Below, one piece after another: positions 10,801 to 23,454 of a DNA stretch of 64,000 nt. The stretch is taken from assembly GCA_973895155.1 (NCBI GenBank), contig OZ316898.1:18042001-18106000 (forward strand), given 5' to 3'. The notes under the pieces were generated by a model. The model ran no database searches. It saw nothing but the letters and a program-made list of their open reading frames with translations, and was not told the origin of the DNA. The number at the start of each line of letters is the position of its first letter. Position 1 is the first letter of the stretch. The DNA is from Marsupella aquatica (taxonomy: Eukaryota > Marchantiophyta). The translations under genes and the position numbers were made by a program.

Positions 10801-13800
10801 GGCGTCTATGGTAGGAGGCTTTTTCAATGTAACTTGGAGACCAGCATCTGATGCGCCAAATTCTCTCCAATCAATTTGGTGACTGACGTCCAATTGATTT
10901 ACAGGGCAATTGGTTGCCTCCTTCACCCCATGGTCCTGGAACCTAGTTTGATGGGCTGCATTTGTTGAACAATACTCAGCTGGATTTGTTTGCTCAGCGT
11001 CATTAAGCCCCCAACCTTTTCCTGTTGTTTGACTTCCAATATCAATGCCTGCAAGGGCTTTGTATGAAGTTTGCAATCCAATATTAGTAGGACTCCCGTG
11101 GCTCGATGAAATGCAACTCTCAGCTTGTACATTTCCCCAGTTGCGCGAGGTTATCTGATGCCCGTCATCAACATTCCCAGAATCTCGATGTACAATCTGA
11201 TTTCCAGCATCAATGAATTCCCAGGTTGGCGATGTGATCTGATTTCCACCAATTTCCCCACTGTTACGCATTTTGATCTGGTTTGCAGCATCAATGTGCT
11301 CCCTGTCCAGCATTGTAACTTCGTCGTTTTGCAAGGTAGCCCAAATCGTGTCATCAATATCCCCTCCGTCTCGCGAAGATTCTTGGTTCCAAGAATAAGC
11401 ACCCTCCCAGTTTTGCATTGGTAACTGATTTCCAACATTACCATCCCTCCAGTCTCTCGAAGCAACCTGATTTCCGCAATAGACAGCTCCACCATCTCCC
11501 AAGTCAGTTTGCTGTCCAAGATAAACAGAACCACAACCCTGCTGGGTGCTTTGGAAACAGACGTCCTCGACCAAACAGTCTCTCAGAGTACTTTCCTCAG
11601 AGAGAGTGACAATTCCCAATTCTCTTAAGGCGACTTGAAGTCCTACATCCATGCCCCCAAAGTCCTTGGCAAAGGCTTGATGCCCAGAATCACAAGCACA
11701 GACGTTCAAGATTAAGGTTTGATGCCCAAAGTCAACTCTCCCAGAGTCCTGGAGTGCAGTTGGATTACCCATGTCCATTGCTCCTCCGTCCTTTAGTGCT
11801 ATCTGGAAGCCTGCATCGCAATTCTCATTTCTTGAGGTGGTTTGCTGTCCATTATCTGCAGTGCAAGCGGCAGGGTAAGTGAAATGATGGCCTTAGCATC
11901 AAGTATGGATCTCATGGGCTACTCCCGACACCAATGTGAAAAGTCTACAAGAAAAGTGGGAACTAGCTAGCCATACCTTTGACATGGTTTTCCGTTTGAC
12001 TTCCTCTGTCGACATGCTGAGGGAGCTTTTTCACACGACTACCATCACGGTCGAAACGATTGCGCTCAACCTGTTAAATGATGCAGGATGAGTGTATAGA
12101 TTATCTTCATGAAGAGCAAGGTCCAGCGTCTCACAAAAATGCTGAGCTATGAGATCAAGTGCTAATCATTAAGTATACGATAGAGGTCCTTTTCCAGTTT
12201 TCTCTGGAGATAGATCACCCAAACAAACGCGAAAGATGATGGTTCTTTGAATTCGTGCCGCCCCTTATAGGGATCCTTTGGCCTCAAGTCTCTCCTATTG
12301 TTTTCTTGAGTACGGCATTCACGTTGCAAAACGGCGAGAAATTGAGGAGAAGGGTAAAGAAAGGACCTGAAGACCAACATCTAAGCATGGAACTTTGAAC
12401 CCTTGCAGTGAAGGACGCTGGTCAGAGGGAGCATTCTCTTTCACAGACGTGAAGGATGACAACAAAGTACGCAGAGTGCAGATTTCTTCCTTCAACGTTT
12501 TTATCAATTTGTTCCTTGGATCCTGATCCAGAGCTACTGGAGGCGGTATTCTGCTTGCTGTGGTGGCATATCGCAGTGTATTTATACTTTCTCGAAGGTC
12601 CTGAATTTGAACTCCGTGGACCAAAAAATTAGATATTCCAGCCAGAATATTTCTAGTGTAAAGTCTAATGTTCTATCTATGGAATCTGTAACTTCGAATG
12701 TCAAGAAGAAGATCGATAGGCGATTCATTTCTATCGGACTGAATGAAGTGGAGACAAGGCACAGACGATTCCTGAGGGAAGGTAATTCATTCCGCTGCCC
12801 GACCCGTTTGAGTTCAATTCTCTCGTGCCGTTAGAATAAGATTTCAGGAATCATATATTAAGAAGATATATATCATCAATTAGCTACAGTGCCTTATTGT
12901 AGTGTATTATCCAATGTACCCATGTGATTTTAAGAACAGAACAGGGAAAAATCCATACACAAGAGTTTGATAGTAATTAGATAATTGGCTCCCCAGACGA
13001 AGCTTCTTTGCCTTCCACCTAAGCTGCCAAGAAGAACCCGAAGCCAATCCCAGGGAATATCTAGGGTGGATCAGAGATGATCCAAGCTTTGAAACAGACC
13101 TTGATCCTCTACAGGTCTTAATTTTAATCATCAAGATCACGAAAGTACCTTCTCAGTAGGTGAGATGTTGGCCACCATGAAGGTCCGACTATTGCCTCCA
13201 AGTGACTCTTTCAAGAGCCAAGTCAGTACGGAGTTCCGATATGAAACAAAGCTGCTTTTCGACAGACTCAGAATCACCTGTTGCATAATCCATAGGCGAA
13301 GGTGTTTTCGTAAACAAGAAGCATCAAAAATCACCTTACACAACGAATATGCATGATTGATTCATATTTGGCACAACTTGCTTAGGAAGAGAGGCAAAAC
13401 ACCAATTGAAAGATGGGTGAGAGAAGTCGTCGGTCACGTCCTTTCACATTCTCATCCTGCTTTGGTTGTGGTCAAATTGACTGACAAGGGGACACGAACA
13501 TGCGATGCGCCAAACAACTTTGCCATGTACCTCATTCAATTGTGAAAGGGACCGGTTGATGCATCTTGATTCTTCCTGAGTTCGTTGACCTGTGACAGCT
13601 CCCGAGCAAAGCTTAGGTAGCTTCTCACTCCCTGCCAGTTTCAACAACATACGAGGCCATGCAGAGGTGGTTAGCTCGCTTCAATTCGTCACCACTAGAA
13701 TATAAACAGCCTCTTGACCTGGAAAACAAGTCCTTTACAGCACTGTGATCATGCTTACCGGCAAGATCCACCAGGTTGATGTAGCTCACAGAGCTTGGAT

Positions 13801-16800
13801 GGACCCCAAAGAGATCAGGTCCAAGTTTCTACACATTACATTGAGCTCTTAGATGAATGAAAACATCTTTCCACAGGACTCACGTCATGTCCTTGAAATA
13901 CGGTCCTTAGTTCCCTACCTAAATCCATTTTGATCTTGGTGCTCTGCAAATTAGATGCATAGTTGATGCTCATGACGAACCGTATGCCATCAAGTGTTTC
14001 AACAAAGCCCCCCTAAAGTAGAATTGCTCACTTTTGTCAACCTGATAGAGAATACTGCATGGCTACGGCTTGACTGCTCGTTCATATCTGTTGCTGCAGT
14101 GGTCCGACTTGTAGAACCCTGTTTCATCAGAGTCTCCATATCATACCAGGTGCACACATCTTTCCACAATAGGCCTTCCACAAAGGGTCCTGTGATTGGA
14201 TGTTCTCGTATTTTGAGGAAGTTTTGTTTTCTTACAGGGGAAGCTTCCTCTAAAACTGTTGGAAAAGTTCGATAATGTTTGTGAATTTTCTGTTTATTGA
14301 ATACAGTATCAAAGGCAGGCTTGGTCTTCGGACTTCTAACTTTGTTCGCGGCTCCATCGTGAGCTGAGCTGTACTGTGATTTCTCGCGAGGAGACTTCTC
14401 TCCATCAGATTTAACTCTGTGGTGCCTTTGAGATGCGTCCAACTGCCGCTGGAGGGCTGCTTTGTTCAGGAATGAACTAGTGTACGAGTTCTCAGTCAGA
14501 CTTCCTGCATAGGAGTGCATCACCCTCTCATCTAGTTTGTTGCCAGAACCACCATGATACCTCATTTCTGTGTTGCTACCACGAGGACGGACCTTCTCGT
14601 TGCTGGTCATTCCACTTGAGTCCAAGAAACTTTGAGGGAGGGATGTTGCCTTGGACTCTTCCTCCACTTCATCCTCAGCTAAAAGATCTCGAATCTTCTC
14701 TTGGTATATCTCCAGATAGCTGACCTAAAACAATATATGCCAGTTTCTGTGCAATTTTTTAGACTGCAGTGTGAATAACCTCGAAAATCACAAAGCCATT
14801 TCAAGACTCAGGTGCGTAGGAGTCAATTCACGCAATACTTGTCATCTGCTTCCCATCCACGAAAGACCTTAAGCAACTGCTTTTGTTATTCATTTTCGTA
14901 TGATATTCTTATCAAAAGTACACAACTTCAATAATCCATATATATGAAATAGTATCTGTCCAATCTCTAAGGAGATACTGCTGACTTGTTTTTCAAAGAG
15001 GATTTCTCTGATTCACCAGCCAGGTCTCGTGAACATGTGATGATCGACAAAGGTAAAGATTAGTGGTTGCAGTAGTACCTGAACAGTGTAGAGAACACCA
15101 TTGGTGATCTCTTCATTGATCTTTGTCATGAGGTCACTGGCTAATCGAGGGATCTGCACAATTGCGTCTGTTGGCATTTCAGATCCGAAGGATTTTCCTT
15201 GACACGAAGTAAGTTTCCTCTGATTGTTTGTGTCTCGAATTTAGTCTTAGATATGGAGTGAGCAAAACGATGAATATTTCCTAAAATATTCATCTCAATA
15301 TTCCTAAAAAAATTCAATTTTTTCGGACAGTTTGGGATTAAATCTTAAAGCTTCCCCGTAGTTCGGACAAGTCCATTTCATGTTAGTTTTTGCTACATCA
15401 GCAACGACCCCTTCGGCAGAAAACAATTGAGATATATTTAAGGTGATCAGAATTGGAGAAAGATTGGGTATTTCTTCTTAGCTATGCGAAAGTGATTTTG
15501 AACTTACAAGACCTCTGCCAGATTTTGTGTTGTCACCCATCATGGTGTAAGTTTTACCCGATCCAGTTTGTCCATACGCAAGAATCTGTAGAGACGAAAT
15601 ATGGCTGGTGAGATTCGGTTTAGTTTACCTTTGCGTCATCGGTTTACAACACGTTTTTTTAATTGAGAACAAATCCATTTTCAGTAAAAGTGAAAAAATT
15701 ACAGTCCATTCAATGAAGGCTATTTCGCAGTTCACGTGTTACCCAATCGCCGATCAGGAAGTCATACACTCTAGAGAAGATACAGAGATCTCACTTAAAG
15801 GCAGGAAGGTATTCTAAGGGTAATCACAAAAGACATTCAGTGGAAGAAATGAATCTGAAACAAAAATTCCCCGGTAAATGCAAGTCCTCACTCCGGGCGA
15901 AGTCAAACAAGCAAATGCCTAATTTTTTAAGGAAGTAGGTGTCCGAAAAGCAGGCATGAAAAATACTGTAGTATTGTAGCCATCCAAAGCACTTTCTATA
16001 CAAGGAACGCCAAGAGCGCCATACATCCGTTTCTGAGATTCTTCTTTGTGGGTATCGCTGTGGACTTGCAAGTAGCTATCATCCTGCATGTAGTCCACCT
16101 TAAACTCAATAGCCTCAGCCTTATGAGGATGCTCATTTGACATCCCCGTCAACTTTTGGTCGAGGTCCCGCACAACAATTGTTTCGCCGATCAAGCATAG
16201 TACCTGCAGTGAATGGCATTCCTTAAACGAAGATACTATATTCTAATGGTGGTAACAATGGTGGTATCCGACATGATCGGAAAGCAAGTTGCAAAATAAT
16301 GATGTTTATCACCTGCTCTGCTCTGTTTTGTTCTGTTTAATTTGTGAGTAAAATTTAACCGCACTTTGGTAGGATCATGAACGAAACATGCACACTTCGT
16401 ACTGTGTAGTAGAATAATCAGGCACTACCAGCCAGCAACCGCATAGTACTAGAACAAAACTACCTTCGTGGGTGTCAAGTGTTGTGATCAACGGCACGTT
16501 TTTAGCTTAAATCCGAGACATTTCAGAGACAGAAATTTTAGCTGTGTTTGACGTCCGAGGATACCTGTTTCAGTGGGCACACTTTTTCGGACTCGCTGAA
16601 CGGTCTCATTCTCACGTAAACCGTCACCTGAACACTCAAAAAACCCTCCTGAGAATAGAAGCTCCAACAGTGCAAATATTTCACAGCGTCCAAGAACTAA
16701 ACATCCTACTGTAGATTTCGCACGGGGTAGCTGGCCTAGAAGGTTTCGTAGACATACCCTCGACTTCCTGATTAGTCAGATCATCGTGGATCCTGATAGA

Positions 16801-17101
16801 CTCGGAACAAACAATAAAATGTTTCAGCGAAACGGTCTCATAAGAAACCATTTTGACTCACTTTATCCTGCTTAGAAGTGCAGGCATTGGCAGTGGAAGC
16901 GTTTCTTCCTGTAGGAGATCTAGAGAACTGCGGGCTGCGCACAGAATCAAATGTCCTCCCTACACAATCAATCGTCTCCGGAGGTCTATCGAGATGGACC
17001 ATTAGCTCTGGGTAGAACTCGTCCATACTCCTCGAGCTCAGAGTTAGAGACTCTGTTACTTCTCCAATTGGAGACCATCGAAACGCGCTGTTTGTGGCCA
17101 T
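7822..17101 (-). CDS. Giant kinesin-3-like motor with 14-residue repeat array and C-terminal FHA-like domain
   Basis: Predicted exons (descending): 17101-16862, 16627-16565, 16203-15967, 15585-15508, 15153-15079, 14724-14032, 13943-13884, 13828-13759, 13631-13531, 13277-13149, 12600-12375 and 11855-7822. The sum is 6006 bp, in frame, about 2001 residues. Motor, residues 81-600: [11 protein letters not shown]-loop GQTGSGKT (185-192), switch I SSRSH (449-453), switch II DLAGSE (503-508), then [14 protein letters not shown] and NTLRYA. Motifs such as TYTMMG and [12 protein letters not shown] point to kinesin-3. A charged insertion (about 252-398) follows [12 protein letters not shown]. Residues about 645-1470 are degenerate 14-residue repeats. 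Residues about 1890-2001 are FHA-like: SEDH (1927-1930) and NG (1962-1963) are present, but the usual GR is GS (1914-1915). The weakest splice is exon 11 to 12: its donor is a poor match and was chosen to keep frame and repeat register. An AG acceptor just upstream of the ATG suggests a 5' UTR intron or a further upstream exon. Function is inferred as a microtubule motor with unknown cargo. Confidence 0.88.
9360..12420 (-). repeat. Degenerate 42-bp / 14-residue tandem repeat array within the kinesin tail
   Basis: In the kinesin frame the protein cycles every 14 residues around the consensus G-x-Q-x-x-x-R-D-x-G-x-x-D-x. Clear runs are [14 protein letters not shown], then [14 protein letters not shown], then [14 protein letters not shown], and elsewhere [14 protein letters not shown] followed by [14 protein letters not shown]. 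At least 30 recognisable GxQ steps are present, some with spacers. The previous exon already ends in the same style (CLDVG), and the frame stays open throughout, which argues for selection on the protein. I know no named family with this repeat. Confidence 0.8.
10578..10733 (-). repeat. Recent 78-bp in-frame tandem duplication in the kinesin
   Basis: Two adjacent 78-bp units, beginning CATCATCAGCCTT at 10578 and 10656 on the + strand, are nearly identical. They encode [20 protein letters not shown] twice. The unit is 26 residues, a multiple of three bases but not of the 14-residue period, so this is a younger event laid over the older array. Confidence 0.85.
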
Positions 17102-18835
17102 ACTCAGTAAAGCACCTGTAACATCAAAGCAAGAGATCAAATTCGTAGCGAAGAGGTGACGACAAAAAACCCACAGAACATCCATATTCATTAGCGAACT
17201 GGTTGTCCACATCAACATCCTAGACAGCGTACTGCCAGTGGTTGATTTTCCAAAAAACTTGTGTCTTCGAATCGAACTAAGACTAGGAATTATATGTCCA
17301 CGACAGCTTCAACTGGTTCAGTCGACGAAATCTCGATATAACCGGTACACGGTACCCACGGCCTGGCAAGCTTGGATACGGTTGCACGACAGCAGTCTAC
17401 TCAGAGTTCAAATGGCTCTGTTAGACGTTCCCCCTGGATGCAGATCTATGAATTCATTTCGACATCAGTTTTTTGGACACCACAATTGTATCATGCTTCA
17501 CGGTGTCGTCGCATTATTCGTTTGTACTGGCTTGCATGCTCGGGTGGTCCCCGCCAGCAACGATACTCCAAACATCTGGCTTATCCAGTCACAAATGATG
17601 GCAAGCCTATAAATTTGTCAAAGTCAATAAATATCGTACCTCGCGAAATGGGCATTTTCGGAATCGATGGGTGTTCCAGCTTCGCTCAATAAGCTGGAGG
17701 AGGCACATTCACTTGGGATAAGCCCCTGGATTGCCGAGCACGTAGTCGAGCATCGAGTGGAAAATACTCTTTCCTCAATCCGAATAGCATTGAGCTCTCT
17801 TCAGTCCTGCGTTTCATTCTTCCGAAATTATATCGGAAGACACAACACTGTTGAGATGAAGTAGCGATGGCGCATCATGGAGGTGGCATCACGTCAAATT
17901 GTGTCATGAACGAGCTTTGAGAACTCTGGGTCTTCGCTTTCTCTGACCAGTGCTCTTCCATATATCCATTTTCAAATACTGCGTTGGAGTTTTTAGATCC
18001 AATAATAACAGCCTCTGAAGTTATAACGATATTACTTCTTGCGTATAGAAGCAGAGGTTGTCGTAGAACCAACCATTCAGCTCTTTCAAGAAGCCGAGGA
18101 AAGGCAACGAAATCCTTCACCGACAGATTGGCATCGATAGATAGGAAGACTGACCGACGTCCAACCAGGCAGACCACGCCATTTTCGGATTCCAGAGGCT
18201 TCAAGAGCGAAATCCTTCATCTCTCAGACCTTTCGAGTTGATCGAACGCCCGCATTCCAAACACTCCTCTCTATCCTCAAAGGAATGAAATCTTCACCTC
18301 ACAGACAACGTTGTGGGCCGAGAGGCGGATAGACATCCCGCCAACGAGACCGCGCCTTTGTTGTTTCTCAATAAATGTGGACCGACGTCAGGGACGTGAT
18401 CGATCGGACCAGACAGATCTCTTCATCAGAACACAATTCACCAGAACGTACGAATGATCTAGCCATCTAGCGAAAGAATTGGCAATCGAGCGCGTGACAT
18501 TGGAGAGGATTGGTTGACGATGCGGGAACCAGCATGATTGAAATGTGACGACACGAAACACATGCAAGAGTGAAAGATCAGTCCCCTTCGATCACGAATT
18601 GCGTGCCGAGATTTCCGAGAAGCGCACGAGCGGGCGGATGGCAGAGAGATCATCATGCTCGCGATGCTGTCGGTCTTTCGTTCTTCATTCCCTTTAGAAT
18701 CCTGGATTTCGAGGAAGTCGCGGGTCGCAGCGGCCCGAGCAATCTCGATGGATCGACTCCACCATCGCTGATGATCTCTGATTCATTAGCGCCCCGCAAG
18801 GTTTCAGATTGATACTTTGCTTTACAGTGTCACCC
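17102..18835. other. Probable promoter/5' leader region of the kinesin
   Basis: Sequence of higher GC than the repeats that begin at about 18840. It contains an apparent 3' splice site just upstream of the ATG (pyrimidine-rich stretch ending ACAG at about 17116), suggesting that the transcript begins further upstream. No other gene is supported on either strand. Confidence 0.4.
17875..18204 (-). CDS. 109-codon open frame upstream of the kinesin, possible 5' exon (weak)
   Basis: This frame starts MKPLESENGVVCLVGRR and ends in MPPP on the same strand as the kinesin, 0.8 kb upstream of its predicted ATG. The residue mix is protein-like and base composition is like the kinesin exons. No consensus donor near its end joins it clearly to the motor, and I do not recognise the sequence. 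It could be an upstream exon, a leader ORF, or chance. Confidence 0.2.
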   Translation of the reverse strand: MKPLESENGVVCLVGRRSVFLSIDANLSVKDFVAFPRLLERAEWLVLRQPLLLYARSNIVITSEAVIIGSKNSNAVFENGYMEEHWSEKAKTQSSQSSFMTQFDVMPPP

Positions 18836-21800
18836 TGTAAGGGAAGACACAATGGACGTTTCTTTTCAAGCCATAATTACCAATGCTTTTAAAGTATATT
18901 AGCCCCGACTACCCGTCTTTGAACCTAAATAGGGGATTACAAAAAATGTCACCAAAAAATAATTTTTATTAGTATTTTTTAAAATATTAATGAAATGATA
19001 AAAAAAATCATGTGTATAATTATTTTAATAATCATATATAATATACCAGAATCTTATTTAAGCATATCTTATTTTTAATGTAAACAAAAATCATAACAAA
19101 AAACATACATGCTTATCATTTGAACATATATCATGTTATGAGTTTTCACATACACATGATGATTAATGGAGTTATCATCTAGAGATTTCACTCTAAAAGT
19201 CTAGGCCCCAACACTAGCTTGTAGTTAGCACTTTATAAATAAGATTAAAAACCTTGGCATATTTGTAAGTCTAGGTCCCAACACTAGCTTGTAGGTTAGC
19301 GCTTTATAAATAAGATTAAGAACCTTGGCATATTTGTAAGTACAAAAGACATATTTGTAAATACAAAAAACATTTGGCACTATTGTCAATTAGAACATAC
19401 CAAAACACATAATCTCACTAAGTGCATATAAAAATGTGACACCAAAGGAGAGAATCTCATTATTTGCACATCAAAACTTGACAATGAACTCTGTCATTCC
19501 ATATCATGATAAATCCAATTATTCTCTTAAACTCAATGTTATCCTAAATACATATCTGGCTGTCAGTTTTTGATGAGCTAATTACCTAGACACCAAAATG
19601 ACATAATAAGGGCAGCATCACAAAAGACCCAAACATTTGCCCAAATTATTAGATAGTCTCAAGTTTGTAACCAGGATAGACCTCCACTTTTGCCAAAATG
19701 ATGTAATAGACTTAATTTTCCAACTAGAATGGACCTCCACATTTGCCAAAAGGATAGGTAAACTTGGGTTTGCAATAGAATGCACTTTTTGCTCACATGT
19801 TACACAGAGTCTGAGTGAAATGTGACAAGCAAACTTGAGAGTCATCTTTGGAAATTTGTAAGTTTCTCAATTCTCAATGAACTTTGATCATATTCGGCTC
19901 ATTGGAAAGATATTTCCAAGCGGGTTCTAAGGATTGGAACCCAGAACAATTACAGTAAATTCCATTGGATGTCAGGTACCTAATTAATGCATGTCAAAGT
20001 TAGCTGATCGAAACCAAAGTAAGCACTCCATTCATTTGGATATGAGGGAGATGATGTCCAAGCTAGACGCTAGAAATTTTTTGTAAGTACAAGTGCGGAC
20101 AGTAAGTGACTGGTAATCTTTAGAACTCATATAACTCTCTCAATTCTTCATGAAAACTACAGACTTGGGATTTCCCAATTATTTTGTTCTCACTAGCCCA
20201 AGAAGTGCCAATTTTCCTGGATATCAAAGGAGGTATTGAAGGTTGAACTTTGCTGAGTGTTGAAAATGTTTTGGAACTGGAAGGGTGTCTAGAAAAAGTG
20301 ATATTAGACTTGCAGGAAGGATCATGTTGGAAATTTCTATTTGTAATTCTAATGGACCAAATTTCATCATTTCAAGGCTAAAAGTTCCAAAATCTAATAT
20401 AGAAACACCTCTCAATATAATATACCCTTTAAAAGTTTTCAAAATTAAGTAAATAACAACTGAAGCCTGGCGCACCTACAAGTTTGCACAAATGCTCAGA
20501 TTCATCCTTCCAACATGGATGGATTACAACTGTAAAGGCCTCATTGAACTGCTCATATAGTATACCTTACATGGATGAGTGAAACTTGGCAAGAAAACAA
20601 GATATTAAGGATCCTTGGAATATTGTAGGTCTGTCAATTCTCAACGCAGTTTGACTGTTTATTAGGCTGATTGGAAAGCCAAGCCCTTTCTAAGAAACCC
20701 AGAAAAAGCATATTCAACTTGGACTGATCCCGGGACTGATATCAAAGTTAATAGTTGCTCAAACCTCGTTGGAAGCAAAAACGTGTGGTAAGTGAGTACC
20801 TAATGGAGTAATCTTTTGAATATTCAGAAGTTATTTCTCAGTTCCTTATGAAACCTAGAAATATTAAACAGGTTAGAAAGATCCTTCCAATTGCTTCTAA
20901 TAAACCCAAGGAGTACAGATATGAACAATATAGCACAGACTGGTGACATCTCAAATGATCAATTGTTCGATTTTAGCCAGGTTGAGAATTATAGTGGTCC
21001 TACAGATTTTTGATTGTATCTTACTGATCCCTACACTACAATCCCAGATGCAGACACCTGAGAGAAAGGGCTTAGATTGTGAGGCCAATCTAGTAGGTAA
21101 GAGTTTGTTTGAAAATTGAGGCTCCCATTTTTGTTTGCCGTACTAGTTTAGTGATTTGTAGTGGCCTTTTGTAACTTGTAGTTCTATAGTTCTTCTGCAA
21201 GGAGACATTTTGGAATGCAAGCCAGATTGATTGAAGGATTTGCGCATTTTTGTTCTCCCTTTATGTGCTCAATGGTTGACAATTTGGAGTTGAGGCTGAT
21301 AGTCTGGGTTTTAAACCCCACAAGTGGCGATCAAGTCACTTGTTAGGAAAGGAATTGAAGATTGGAGGTTAAACATCAGCATTGACCCCCACTTTCAAGA
21401 GGTATGTACACTTGATTTAGTTAGGCCAGTACAAAGTTTGCTTGTGTCGTCCACAAATGTCTTAATGACAAAGTGTGAGTCAATGACGGCTCTTTAAGTT
21501 AGTGTGTGCAAGTTATACAATCATACGGTATCCACCATTCATCTCACAACTCAAACTCAAAACTCAGTCCAAGATTGTTCCTCCGTTTCTTCGACGCAAT
21601 GTGACCGAATGGCAGTACCCTGTTCACAATCATCTCTTGTTGGTATTTCTGTCATCGAAAGAGTGAGGATCAGGTATGAGCCGTTACTTACTTACTTACT
21701 TATGTTATTTTAGAGGCAGTTATTTAACTAATTACATAGTAAAAAATTAAAAACACTCGAAAGGTAGCTAATACGATTACAGTGAAAAAATGACATCTCT

Positions 21801-22949
21801 TCCTTTGTATTCTGGTTCTTTTATGCTTAATACTTATGGCATGGCGGCCCAAAATTTACATGAATATGAATACAAACATGACAAGGCCTTTTTGTTTTCC
21901 AAAAAACCTGCTCTGTCCTGTTTGTCACCATCCTCGCTGATGTGGCGCATCCTCATGCTAGGGAATTTTGCAACGGATCCCTAATGGGGGTCCGTAAACA
22001 CGGATTCAAGCCTCGATTCAAGCTCGACAACTGAGGAAGGCAACCATTCTTGCTTGTTGCCATGTCCAGTCACTATGATACAGACAATGATGTGCGAGTC
22101 ACTAGTATCACCTCACATGCAAGGTTGAATTTGTGCGCTGTCTGGGGAATTGTTAATTTTTAATCAATTATCTTCCCCGCTAACCTAATGACTACTATGG
22201 TATTCAGACATTTTCTTTATGCCCTTTGTACTTGTACCATTTCACACTGACTACCCACTACCCTTCACACTTGTATTGTGTTGCAACGTTTCAATCCACA
22301 AATCCAACATGAGACTCTATTTACCCTATATAAGATTAACATGAAAATATTAATTTACCAAGCGAACTAAACTAGAATACTTATAGTCACCATGAGAAGT
22401 CTAGGGTAGTTTGAAACTGCTATATGGTGATTACATCTTTCAGATATTGTCTTATTCAGAGTTTTGGTGTCATATATTTTTATTTCAATGTGCCTTATCA
22501 AGGGGCAGCCTGTGTATAGTATACATTTTTAATTAATTTATGGACCCCTTTAATTTACATCTCTATGTAATTAATGGACCCCTTTAATTTTTACGATTCT
22601 AGTCTAAGAGTATTTTTGACTTATTAGATGAAATAAACTGCTCCACCACTTGAAGAGTCTCATGAGCAAGAGAAATGATTCTGATTGTGTCTTAAGTTCC
22701 CCTTATGTCTTTCTTTCCTAAGTTTATGGTTTTTATTGAAATAAGTGTCATTCATGAGTACATTGAATTAAGTGTACACATCATAACATCCTTGATTGTA
22801 CTTTTCATTGGGCACTGTGCACCAATCCTTCTAGTTATGTTCTCATATTTTATTTACTTTCAAATCACTACAAGACAAAAACTCAAGCATGTTCCAGAAT
22901 GAGCATGCTATATGCTATATAGTCACCATGAGAAGTGATTTAGTTTTCA
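18836..22949. other. AT-rich intergenic DNA with repeats
   Basis: No gene is supported over 4.1 kb. It contains the 70-bp tandem duplication at 19197-19336, a dispersed motif CTAGAGATTTCACTCTA (about 19179) that recurs in related form near 56900 and inverted near 50630, and scattered short frames without family resemblance. Confidence 0.5.
19197..19340. repeat. 70-bp direct tandem duplication
   Basis: AAGTCTAGG-CCCAACACTAGC begins at 19197 and again at 19267. Both units run to CCTTGGCATATTTGT with only a few differences, and a partial third echo (CATATTTGTAAATACAAAA) follows. Non-coding. Confidence 0.9.
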
Positions 22950-22962
22950 CAAGGGAAACGGG

Positions 22963-23294
22963 TAATTGTAACATGCGAGCAAACAGTAAAAAATTTCCTC
23001 GCACGAAAAACAATTCCTACATGACCCCTATTTTTCTACATGCAACTGCCTCGCTATAAATTACCTGGTTGGTTACATCCCTTTTGGGGACTCCCTGTTT
23101 GCTAGCGAGCTCGCTAGCCATCTGCAGTCTTTAAAAAAACACAAAAAATGTAAAAGTCACCAAAAAGTAACTGATTTTTTTTATTTTTATTTTTAATTTA
23201 TTTTAAAGTAACTGAAATTTGGAATCATTATTGTCTCGCTATCAAAATCACCTTGTTATCAAAATCTCCTGTTTGCTCGCAACATAGAATACCT
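22963..23294. mobile_element. 332-bp inverted-repeat element (MITE-like, class uncertain)
   Basis: The left end carries GCGAGCAAACAG and the right end its inverse CTGTTTGCTCGC. The block is flanked by a 13-bp direct repeat CAAGGGAAACGGG at 22950-22962 and 23295-23307. About 115 bp of the left half recurs inverted at about 51855-51970, so it is a dispersed family. The flanking repeat is longer than the usual 8-9 bp and could be a 9-11 bp target duplication extended by chance. Confidence 0.6.
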
Positions 23295-23454
23295 CAAGGG
23301 AAACGGGCCTGTCCAGCTGCATGGCTTGAGGATGGGGAGGATTGCTATGGGAATATTGACCATTGACTATCCCCTGTTGACCAACTTTGGGGTTTATGCT
23401 TTTTTTTTGTTATTCTTTCACAAGAGTCCTATGGCTGAAACTTGTTGGACGTGC

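Noticed and set aside
11125-11534. Overlapping frames on both strands inside the kinesin exon (99 and 127 codons)
   Set aside because: Shadow frames caused by the 42-bp periodicity of the repeat array. Only the long minus frame shows the regular 14-residue pattern.
9360-12420. Repeat array considered as CRISPR or satellite DNA
   Set aside because: Units are 42 bp, degenerate, without constant repeats or spacers, and keep a protein reading frame in a eukaryotic gene.
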